Shown here: positions 6,811 through 12,196 of the stretch, piece by piece | Layout: each line of letters starts with the position of its first letter | How positions within the stretch are numbered: position 1 is the stretch's first letter | Notes under the pieces: generated by a model | The model's input: only the letters and a program-made list of their open reading frames with translations | What the model was told of the DNA's origin: nothing | Database searches by the model: none | DNA from: Oscillospiraceae bacterium | Lineage (GTDB): Bacteria > Bacillota > Clostridia > Oscillospirales > Acutalibacteraceae | NCBI GenBank assembly: GCA_003520555.1 | Contig: DOUO01000086.1 | Span: 7,925 to 20,120 of the forward strand | Length of the DNA stretch: 12,196 bases | Reading direction: 5' to 3' | Translations under genes and position numbers: made by a program

Positions 6811-8297
6811 TTGGTGGTTTCCAAAAACCGGCAAAGCTTGGCGTAAATTATATCAACGCCGCCCTTTGAGTCGCTTTCAATATTAAGCGGCATAATCGGG
6901 TCGTGAACCGAAAGACGGAGCAAAAACCAACCGTCGCCGTTTTCTTTGTCAAATGAAACGCGAATTCCCTCGCGGTTGTCATCGGCAACATGCCAATCCT
7001 CCCGCGCTTCGGCGTAGGCGGTAAGGCTTTCGATTATGCGCTGACCGCAGGCGCGGAAATCCTTTTCGGTGATTTTAAAACGCACCTCACGGCTTTCAAG
7101 CGGTTCCTTTAAGCTTGCGGTGAGTTCGTCCAGTTCCCTTCCGGCCTTTCTTAACTGTGCCGCTTTAATTATTATTTTAGTGCAAAGGTACGCGCCGTCG
7201 TCAAGAAAATAATTTTCTCGCATTGCCGCGTGTCCCGAGGTTTCAATAGCGAGCGGACAGTTAACACCCTGAGCATTGAGCTCAAGCGCCTTGTCTATAA
7301 CGTTTTTGTAGCCCCTGCGGAAGCGGTAATGCCTGCCGCCGAGGTTGCCCTCAATAAACTCCTTTAAGCCGCTTGAAGTAATTGAGTCGGTGACAATTGT
7401 ACCGCCGTCGTTGCCCTCAAGCGCGATAGCCGCCGCCAAGGCGACAAGGCGGTTGCGGTTGATTTCATTGCCTTTGCTGTCAACAGCGCCGCCGCGGTCT
7501 ACGTCAGTGTCAAAAATCACACCCAAATCCGCTTCGCTTTCACGCACGGCTTCGCAGATTGAAGCCATGGCTTCACTGTCCTCGGGATTCGGAACATGGT
7601 TCGGAAACATTCCGTCGGGTTCAAGGAAACGGCTTCCTTTTGTGTCCGCGCCAAGCGGCGCAAGCACCTTGTCGGCGTAAAAACCGCCCGCGCCGTTGCC
7701 GGCGTCAACCACGATTTTGAAGCCCTTAAGCGGATGGTCGTAATCCTGAGCGTTTACGGCGCTTTTTATTTTATCACGGAGGATTTTGGAATAATCGCTC
7801 ATGAAATCATAATCGGTAACGCTGCCGCCCGCGGTCTGAGCCGGATGTTTATTATCCTGGGCAAACATCAATATTTCTTCAATATCGCTGCCCTCAAGAC
7901 CGCCGTCGCGCGTGAAAAACTTCAGTCCGTTGCGGTTGAACGGGTGATGGCTTGCGGTGATTTGCAGCGCGCCGTCGCAGCCTAACTCAACCGTAGTCAT
8001 AAACATTGACGGAGTTGAGGCAAGTCCGCAGCGAATAACCTCGGCACCGGCGTCGACAAACCGCCGTGCGCACAAATCCATAATGTGAGGACCGGAAATG
8101 CGGCTGTCCCTGCCGACGGAAATCTTTAAATTTTCCGGCTTTTTGCCTGTTTTTTCGGAAAGCCAAAGCACAAAGCCGTCCGCCATCGCGCCGACAACAT
8201 CGTCGGTTAAATTAACGTGCTGTCCCTTTACACCCTCAACGGCAACTCCGCGGATGTCGGTTCCGCTTTTAAACTGTCCGTAAAACTCATTGAGCAT
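6795..8297 (-). CDS. Phosphohexomutase (phosphomannomutase/phosphoglucomutase)
   Basis: Interconverts hexose 1- and 6-phosphates, feeding glucose-1-P or mannose-1-P into sugar-nucleotide synthesis. Cytoplasmic. The four-domain alpha-D-phosphohexomutase signatures appear in order. FKSGTDIRG and VGRDSR lie in domain 1. The phosphoserine loop TASHHPFN follows, with catalytic Ser116. The metal loop DTDVDRGG supplies Asp263, Asp265 and Asp267. The sugar-specificity loop reads IETSGHAA, and the C-terminal phosphate-binding end is WFLLRLS. With 500 residues it is full length. ATG at 8297 is chosen because GGGG of the AAGGGG site is 8 nt upstream; a GTG at 8303 would sit only 2 nt from it. Glucose and mannose preference cannot be separated by eye. 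It leads a probable operon with the acyltransferase and has its own promoter. Confidence 0.93.
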   Translation of the reverse strand: MLNEFYGQFKSGTDIRGVAVEGVKGQHVNLTDDVVGAMADGFVLWLSEKTGKKPENLKISVGRDSRISGPHIMDLCARRFVDAGAEVIRCGLASTPSMFMTTVELGCDGALQITASHHPFNRNGLKFFTRDGGLEGSDIEEILMFAQDNKHPAQTAGGSVTDYDFMSDYSKILRDKIKSAVNAQDYDHPLKGFKIVVDAGNGAGGFYADKVLAPLGADTKGSRFLEPDGMFPNHVPNPEDSEAMASICEAVRESEADLGVIFDTDVDRGGAVDSKGNEINRNRLVALAAAIALEGNDGGTIVTDSITSSGLKEFIEGNLGGRHYRFRRGYKNVIDKALELNAQGVNCPLAIETSGHAAMRENYFLDDGAYLCTKIIIKAAQLRKAGRELDELTASLKEPLESREVRFKITEKDFRACGQRIIESLTAYAEAREDWHVADDNREGIRVSFDKENGDGWFLLRLSVHDPIMPLNIESDSKGGVDIIYAKLCRFLETTKGLQL

Positions 8298-8330
8298 AAA
8301 CACAACCCCTTATTATTTATTTTCAAGTCT

Positions 8331-8359
8331 ATTCTATCACAATCCGCCGTTAATCTCAA
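8331..8359 (-). promoter_or_regulatory. Sigma-A promoter for phosphohexomutase
   Basis: On the minus strand, -35 TTGAGA (8359-8354) and -10 TAGAAT (8336-8331) are spaced by exactly 17 bp, about 35 bp upstream of the start codon. It likely drives the mutase and acyltransferase. A palindrome lies just upstream of the -35. Confidence 0.75.
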
Positions 8360-8369
8360 CAGCAATTTT

Positions 8370-8389
8370 ACTATGCGTATAGTACTATA
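8370..8389. promoter_or_regulatory. Operator-like palindrome upstream of the phosphohexomutase promoter
   Basis: TATAGTACTATA (8378-8389) is a perfect 12-bp palindrome. An extra half site, ACTAT (8370-8374), pairs with ATAGT (8379-8383), so ACTAT-type half sites occur three times in 20 bp. It lies about 20 bp upstream of the -35 of the mutase promoter. Such symmetric TATA-rich sites are often bound by dimeric regulators, for example of the GntR family; no such gene is in the window. Confidence 0.4.
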
Positions 8390-8483
8390 TTGCGTGAAAA
8401 CGGATTAATCCCCCAATAACGTGCTGCGCAGGACTTTTCGGCGAATGAAATACGAAAGTTTGGGTAAACCTCACTTTGTTTTA

Positions 8484-8621
8484 CGGCAATATCGAATTAA
8501 CTTATGTAAGTTGCCGAAAGTGTTACAAATTAAAACAAATTTCGGAAAACAAAAATTAACCTTTTTACAGCTTATTGCATAATTTTATCTCTTGTATTTT
8601 AGATATTATTGACATCTAAAA
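8484..8621. repeat. Cluster of inverted repeats in the intergenic region
   Basis: The region from 8298 to 8870 carries no gene I can support. Three symmetric elements sit in its middle. CGGCAA (8484-8489) pairs with TTGCCG (8511-8516). Within that lies AACTTA-TG-TAAGTT (8499-8512). Further on, TTTTAGAT (8597-8604) pairs perfectly with ATCTAAAA (8614-8621) across a 9-nt spacer. The last one overlaps a consensus TTGACA at 8609-8614 that has no good -10. They could be protein-binding sites or folded RNA. The AT-rich remainder shows nothing more. Confidence 0.4.
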
Positions 8622-8654
8622 GGCACAATGCACAAATGCCTTGGCTCAAAATTG

Positions 8655-8682
8655 TTGACTTTTCCGAAAATCGGAGTATAAT
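8655..8682 (+). promoter_or_regulatory. Sigma-A promoter for the 88-residue gene
   Basis: The -35 TTGACT (8655-8660) and the perfect -10 TATAAT (8677-8682) are 16 bp apart. The spacer contains the inverted repeat CCGA-AAA-TCGG (8664-8674), a possible repressor site. Transcription would begin near 8689, giving a leader of about 180 nt before the start codon at 8871. Confidence 0.7.
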
Positions 8683-8690
8683 AATTATTG

Positions 8691-8847
8691 TCAAGAAAGA
8701 TTCCGCTTGACTTCGACAATTCAATCAAGCCGACGCACGGCTTGACATTACCCGGGTACAACTGAATAACACGGTCGATAAAAATCATGATTTGCCAAAT
8801 GGTAAATGGCGCACGAATTTACTCCGTCGGCTCACTGAACAGAGCCG
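8691..8847 (+). promoter_or_regulatory. Structured 5' leader with alternating TCAAG/CTTGA segments
   Basis: TCAAG or CTTGA occurs at 8691-8695 (TCAAG), 8706-8710 (CTTGA), 8725-8729 (TCAAG) and 8741-8745 (CTTGA). Each can pair with its neighbour, so alternative hairpins compete. The strongest is TCAAGCCG (8725-8732) with CGGCTTGA (8738-8745), a perfect 8-bp stem with a 5-nt loop. A separate hairpin, CGGCTC (8828-8833) with GAGCCG (8842-8847), sits 7 nt before the ribosome binding site. I see no T-box motif and recognise no riboswitch class. Confidence 0.45.
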
Positions 8848-8870
8848 CAGCAGCAAAGGAGGAAACATTT

Positions 8871-9137
8871 ATGTCACCGATTCTTAACTTACACAACATT
8901 GATGTAACAGAGTTCCTCGCCGTGCTTGATACCTGCGAGGGCAACGTTTATCTTGTCACAAATGAAGGCGACAGGCTTAACCTTAAAAGTAAGCTCAGTC
9001 AGCTTGTAGGCTTGACAAAGCTGATTCAGGGCGGCAAAATTACGAAAGCCGGCATTATTTGCGACAACATTAAAGACGAAAGCAAGCTTTTCAGATTAAA
9101 CACCTTCGGCGATATCGGAAATGCCGACGCCGGTTGA
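8871..9137 (+). CDS. Conserved-looking small protein of unknown function, 88 aa
   Basis: The start ATG at 8871 has a near-perfect AAAGGAGG (8855-8862) 8 nt upstream, and the gene has a clear promoter and terminator, so it is real. The protein begins MSPILNLHNIDVTEFL and continues with a mixed alpha/beta pattern, including GNVYLVTNEGDRLNLKS and a Leu-rich helix (KLSQLVGLTKLI). It has no signal peptide, membrane helix or Cys-rich motif, so it is probably a soluble cytoplasmic protein. From memory, similar short proteins occur across Clostridia and some are auto-labelled polyA polymerase. That label seems unsupported, because at 88 residues there is no nucleotidyltransferase motif. The function is unknown. 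The frame extends upstream to an ATG at 8787, but no ribosome binding site supports that start. Confidence 0.85.
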   Translation: MSPILNLHNIDVTEFLAVLDTCEGNVYLVTNEGDRLNLKSKLSQLVGLTKLIQGGKITKAGIICDNIKDESKLFRLNTFGDIGNADAG

Positions 9138-9237
9138 TTTAATATCGTTAAAGATAGTTTGGTATCTGAAAAGATTTCGCTGATTAACTACACTAATCCC
9201 ACGTTTTTCACGTTAATTTCAAAACTTCTAAATCCAG

Positions 9238-9263
9238 AAACAGCTGCCTTTGGGCGGCTGTTT
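9238..9263 (+). terminator. Rho-independent terminator of the 88-residue gene
   Basis: AAACAGCTGCC and GGCGGCTGTTT form an 11-bp stem (one G-T pair) with a TTTG loop, running into TTTTTGGTTTT. It lies about 100 bp after the stop codon. Confidence 0.85.
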
Positions 9264-9544
9264 TTGGTTTTGCGTAAATTTACGGATTAAAACGTCATAT
9301 TGCACAAAGAATTTTTGCAGGAAAATTTTTGAATCTGTTTTTGTATTGTTTAAAGTAACTAATTTTATCACGCGGCTTTTGTTTATATCAGCAAAAGACA
9401 GTTTTCAGCCTTGTGTTATTTAACAAAGATTACCTCAAATTTTTTGCTATTTTCCTACTATACTAAGCTTGAGAATTATTGTATAATATATACAGCGAAA
9501 ATCGGTGTTTTCGCTTTCAGCAACTATTTGAAAGGGGTTTATTT
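9264..9544 (+). promoter_or_regulatory. AT-rich upstream region of the phosphotransferase, with -10-like box and 5' hairpin
   Basis: No gene is visible here. A TATAAT box lies at 9482-9487, but no good -35 is found 16-18 bp before it; TTGAGA at 9469-9474 is too close. Just downstream, AGCGAAAA (9494-9501) and TTTTCGCT (9508-9515) form a perfect 8-bp stem with a 6-nt loop. It would be at or near the 5' end of the mRNA and could stabilise it or act as an operator. The rest is plain AT-rich sequence. Confidence 0.45.
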
Positions 9545-10294
9545 ATGAAACTCGATCAGGTTCTCGCAAAGAGAAGCCACAAGGTAATATATAGAGACGG
9601 CGATTATGCCGTAAAGGTTTTTGACGAAAGCTTCCCTAAGTCCGATATTTTGAACGAAGCGCTTAATCAGGCGCGCGTTGAGGAAACAGGCCTTAATATT
9701 CCCAAGATTGAAGAGGTTACAAAAATTGACGGCAAGTGGGCAATTGTTTCCGACTACATCGAGGGTAAAACCCTTAAGCAGCTTATGGAGGAAAATCCCG
9801 ACAAGCTTGACGAATACCTGAATCTTTTTGTTGATATTCAAAAGGAAATCCTCAGCAAAAAATGTCCCCTGCTGAAAAGACTTCAGGACAAAATGCAGAG
9901 CAAAATCAGCCGGAGCGACCTTGACGCCACAACGCGTTATGAGCTTCACACAAGACTTGCTTCGATGAAAAAGCACGACAAGGTTTGCCACGGCGACTTC
10001 ACGCCCAGCAACATCATCATCACGGACGACGGCACACACTACATTCTTGACTGGTCGCACGCAACGCAGGGCAACGGCGCGGCTGACGCGGCAAGAACCT
10101 ATTTGACCTTCTGCCTTAAAGACCAGAAGGACATTGCCGAAAAGTATTTGAAGCTTTTTTGCGAGAAAACAGACACCGCGCGCCAGTATGTTAACGCGTG
10201 GATGCCGATTGTAGCCGCTTCACAGTCCGTTAAGGGCAAGCCCGAGGAAAGAGAATTCCTGCTTAACTGGGCAAGCGTATGCGATTATCAGTAA
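9545..10294 (+). CDS. Phosphotransferase of the aminoglycoside/choline kinase fold
   Basis: Kinase-like protein of 249 residues that should transfer phosphate from ATP to a small molecule; the substrate is unknown. Lys24 in YAVKVF fits the ATP-binding lysine. A hinge-like segment, WAIVSDYIEGKTLKQLM, follows. The catalytic loop is HGDFTPSNI, with His149, Asp151 and Asn156, and Asp169 in ILDWSHA is the metal-binding aspartate. These are the hallmarks of the APH superfamily (Pfam APH). The start at 9545 follows AAAGGGG (9531-9537) with 7 nt spacing; an upstream in-frame ATG at 9479 lies over the -10-like box and is rejected. It stands alone between two terminators, so it is likely a single-gene unit. 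Nothing shows it confers drug resistance; a metabolite kinase is more likely. Confidence 0.88.
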   Translation: MKLDQVLAKRSHKVIYRDGDYAVKVFDESFPKSDILNEALNQARVEETGLNIPKIEEVTKIDGKWAIVSDYIEGKTLKQLMEENPDKLDEYLNLFVDIQKEILSKKCPLLKRLQDKMQSKISRSDLDATTRYELHTRLASMKKHDKVCHGDFTPSNIIITDDGTHYILDWSHATQGNGAADAARTYLTFCLKDQKDIAEKYLKLFCEKTDTARQYVNAWMPIVAASQSVKGKPEEREFLLNWASVCDYQ

Positions 10295-10312
10295 AACACA
10301 ATTGACGCAACA

Positions 10313-10339
10313 ACCCCCGCTCATTAAATGAGCGGGGGT
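10313..10339. terminator. Strong terminator between phosphotransferase and asparaginase
   Basis: ACCCCCGCTCAT (10313-10324) and ATGAGCGGGGGT (10328-10339) form a perfect 12-bp stem with a TAA loop, followed on the plus strand by ATTTTTATTT. On the minus strand the following sequence (TGTTGCG) is a poorer U-tract, so termination of the asparaginase transcript there may be less efficient. The stem starts 4 bp from the asparaginase stop codon. Confidence 0.9.
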
Positions 10340-10343
10340 ATTT

Positions 10344-11243
10344 TTATTTAAGCCAAAGCTTTATATACGCCGTTACCGGCGGCATTTTCGGCAAAACAAT
10401 AATATTTAGGCTTTCAAACATTGATTTGCTTTCGTAGTTAAAGCCCTCCTCGCAGCCCGTAAGGTACAGCGGAATATCGCTTTTCCGCGCGGAAGCGCAA
10501 AACGCCCTGAGCTCATTTCCGTCTGTGTTCAGCGTTCCCGAATGATAGCCTTCAAGCAATACCGCCTTAACTTCACCTGTAAGCGGCGGATAAATCATGC
10601 CCGGGTGCGCGCGCAGCCACATAACTCTTCCGCTCAGGCTGTTTTTGTTTCCGGCTTCGTTGCAACGCTCAATATAATTCTTATTTGGAATAAAGACGCC
10701 GTTTGCGACGCGTCCGTACACGTTTCCGTCAAGGCTTGACAGCGCGTCGGAATATGAGGCGTGCGCAAGCAGCTCTCCTCCGCGGTGAATTTCCGCAAAT
10801 TCCGCACCGCTGTTTTTGTAGCTGACGAACACTCCCCTGCCCTGCTTTGAAGCAATAAAATCAACCGCCGCGCCGAAGTTTTCAAAACCGTTTGAGCGGC
10901 TGTCGGAAAGCGGATAATTTGCCGAAACCATCACCACGGGCGTGCGGCAAAGTCCGAGCTTTTGAGCAAGGAAGGCCGCTGTAAACTGCAGGGTGTCAGT
11001 GCCGTGGGCTACGATAATTCCGTCATAGTCCCCGAGGAGATTTTCATAAACCGTGCCGAAAAGTTTTTCAAGCTCCGTCAAGCCTGTATTTTCGCTTAAT
11101 ACAGTGTACGGAACGGCGGTTTCATATTCCGCGTCGGGTCTGCTTTTGAGCAGCAAAAATGAGTTTGAGCCGTCGGGAGACAGCACACCGTTTTTTTCGG
11201 AGCAGCTAATGGTTCCGCCGGTAAATATTGCGAGAATTTTCAT
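10344..11243 (-). CDS. L-asparaginase, type I (cytoplasmic)
   Basis: Hydrolyses asparagine to aspartate and ammonia. The N-terminus reads MKILAIFTGGTIS, with Thr11 as the nucleophile expected from the TGGTI motif. The second signature, IVAHGTDTLQF, supplies Thr82 and Asp83, matching the Thr89-Asp90 pair of E. coli asparaginase II. Later come VVMVSANYPLSD and VSYKN, whose Lys fits the catalytic lysine. At 299 residues it is slightly shorter than the usual 320-340, with the C-terminal domain compact but present. There is no signal peptide, unlike periplasmic type II enzymes. A glutaminase or related amidohydrolase activity cannot be excluded. ATG at 11243 lies 4 nt after the DUF1015 stop codon, so translation is probably coupled; the ribosome binding site is weak. 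Confidence 0.88.
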   Translation of the reverse strand: MKILAIFTGGTISCSEKNGVLSPDGSNSFLLLKSRPDAEYETAVPYTVLSENTGLTELEKLFGTVYENLLGDYDGIIVAHGTDTLQFTAAFLAQKLGLCRTPVVMVSANYPLSDSRSNGFENFGAAVDFIASKQGRGVFVSYKNSGAEFAEIHRGGELLAHASYSDALSSLDGNVYGRVANGVFIPNKNYIERCNEAGNKNSLSGRVMWLRAHPGMIYPPLTGEVKAVLLEGYHSGTLNTDGNELRAFCASARKSDIPLYLTGCEEGFNYESKSMFESLNIIVLPKMPPVTAYIKLWLK

Positions 11244-11247
11244 TAAA

Positions 11248-12196
11248 TCACTCTAAATTCAGATCGTTCATAACCATACCGGTTATCATCTTGGGATAGA
11301 AATAAGTGGATTTTTGCGGCATTTTTTCGCCTGCCGCGGCAACGTCTCGAATTTCGGTTACTCGGGTGGGATTAAGGATAAACGAACACTGGAATTCGCC
11401 CTTGTCAACCTTCATAACAGCTTCCTCAAAGAACTTGGTGTATGTAAGGTTAATTTGGTTAGCCATATTTTCCTTGTCGATTCCCATAACCTTCTCAAGA
11501 ATAAGCGTGTGCAGAACGCTTACGTCAAGCTGCTGGGAAGCCGCGCTTAACTCAGGCAACGCCTTTGCCATAACATTGATATCCTTTAGTACAAGCAGAT
11601 ACCATTCTCCTCTGCCGACATAAAAGCCGAACGCCTTTTTGCCGAGCTTATACTGCTTAGCGAGCTCCGAATTAAGGTTGCTTACGTTTTTGAACTTAGT
11701 TATCTCAAAATATTCTTCGCACGCGGACAGAATATTATTCTTGTCAAATTTTTTCAGGTCGCGAACCATGCGGTGAGTCGGAAAAACAACAAGTCCCGGA
11801 TGTTCCATGTCAACAAGATAAATCATCTGATAATCCTGAGGGTCGCCTTCCTTGGATATTCCGTTCTTGCGGCAGTAGTCGCGATAATTCAGCGCGGTTT
11901 CGTAACGGTGGTGGCCGTCGGCAATATATAACCTGCGGTCTGCAAAATCATTTACAAGCTTCGAAATAACCTCTTCGTCGGTGACAATCCAAAGCTTATG
12001 GGTAATCCTGTCGTCGTCGGTGAATTTGCAGTCCGGCGCGCAGTTTGAAAGCTCGTCAATGGTGTTGAGCGTGGTGTGCTCCTCGTCCATATAAAGCGCG
12101 TAAATCTGGCTGAAATTGCAGTTTGTAGCCTTCATAAGATTGAAGCGGTCGGTCTTTGCCTTTGAAAGCGTAAATTCATGCGGCAAAATAACGCCC
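11248..12196 (-). CDS. DUF1015 family protein, N-terminus off window
   Basis: Partial: 316 C-terminal residues are visible and the frame is open at the right edge, where it reads GVILPHEF. The family (Pfam DUF1015, about 400 residues) has no established biochemical function. Its hallmark is IADGHHRYETALNYRDY, a conserved Asp-Gly-His-His-Arg-Tyr segment; FPTHRMVRDL is also present. The segment PHEFTLSKAKTDRFNLMKAT just inside the edge agrees with the family's N-terminal half. There are no membrane segments, so it is cytoplasmic. It ends in TGA (11250-11248), 4 nt before the asparaginase start, so the two form an operon. From memory, relatives in Clostridia often sit beside serine-biosynthesis genes (serA, serC); those would lie beyond the right edge if present. 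Confidence 0.85.
   Translation of the reverse strand, partial: GVILPHEFTLSKAKTDRFNLMKATNCNFSQIYALYMDEEHTTLNTIDELSNCAPDCKFTDDDRITHKLWIVTDEEVISKLVNDFADRRLYIADGHHRYETALNYRDYCRKNGISKEGDPQDYQMIYLVDMEHPGLVVFPTHRMVRDLKKFDKNNILSACEEYFEITKFKNVSNLNSELAKQYKLGKKAFGFYVGRGEWYLLVLKDINVMAKALPELSAASQQLDVSVLHTLILEKVMGIDKENMANQINLTYTKFFEEAVMKVDKGEFQCSFILNPTRVTEIRDVAAAGEKMPQKSTYFYPKMITGMVMNDLNLE

Noticed and set aside
6760..6834. Longer acyltransferase starting at ATG 6834
   Set aside because: It would overlap the mutase coding end and a hairpin. Family similarity begins only after TTG 6759, which has a good ribosome binding site.
8606..8788. Open frame of 60 codons on the minus strand in the intergenic region
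   Set aside because: It has no ribosome binding site or recognisable family, and it lies opposite a strong plus-strand promoter and structured leader.
8787..8870. N-terminal extension of the 88-residue protein from ATG 8787
   Set aside because: There is no ribosome binding site before 8787, while AAAGGAGG is ideally placed for ATG 8871. The extra 28 residues overlap the leader hairpin.
8683..8870. T-box or known riboswitch ahead of the small gene
   Set aside because: There is no T-box sequence (AGGGTGG-type) and I recognise no conserved aptamer core.
9479..9544. Longer phosphotransferase starting at ATG 9479
   Set aside because: The extension covers the TATAAT box and the 5' hairpin. AAAGGGG is correctly spaced for ATG 9545.
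9545..10294. Antibiotic-resistance aminoglycoside phosphotransferase
   Set aside because: The fold motifs are shared by many metabolite kinases, and neither context nor sequence points to drug substrates.

Overview
The window looks like a chromosomal segment of an anaerobic, gut-type clostridium, probably Oscillospirales/Ruminococcaceae. The evidence is indirect. Ribosome binding sites are AGGAGG-like, promoters are of the sigma-A type, and TTG starts occur. The GH31 alpha-glucosidase closely resembles, from memory, the Ruminococcus obeum enzyme Ro-alphaG1. A short palindromic element also resembles dispersed repeats I associate with these bacteria. There are no rRNA, tRNA, CRISPR, phage or transposase genes.

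Layout, left to right. (1) Positions 1-2131, minus strand: a glutamine-hydrolysing asparagine synthetase whose 3' end lies off the left edge. It carries an unusual acidic C-terminal tail. (2) 2132-2498: a divergent intergenic region with a 169-bp MITE-like element, apparently inside the 5' leader of the asparagine synthetase mRNA. (3) 2499-4400, plus strand: a cytoplasmic GH31 alpha-glucosidase, ending against a bidirectional terminator. (4) 4417-8297, minus strand: phosphohexomutase, then acyltransferase-3 membrane protein, then CPA2-type cation/proton antiporter. The first two are probably co-transcribed and the antiporter also has its own strong promoter. (5) 8298-8870: a regulatory region rich in inverted repeats, with promoters firing both ways. 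(6) 8871-9137, plus strand: an 88-residue protein of unknown function behind a structured leader. (7) 9545-10294, plus strand: a phosphotransferase (APH/choline-kinase fold) as a single-gene unit. (8) 10344-12196, minus strand: a DUF1015 protein (5' end off the right edge) followed 4 bp later by a type I L-asparaginase.

Most of this is housekeeping metabolism. The glucosidase would release glucose from oligosaccharides. The mutase would interconvert hexose phosphates for polysaccharide precursors, and the acyltransferase could acylate a surface glycan. The window holds both the enzyme that makes asparagine and one that degrades it, in separate units. I see no defence system, biosynthetic cluster or other clearly new multi-gene system. 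The most distinctive signals are the MITE in the asnB leader, the acidic tail of AsnB, the alternating TCAAG/CTTGA leader of the 88-residue gene, and the DUF1015-asparaginase pairing.
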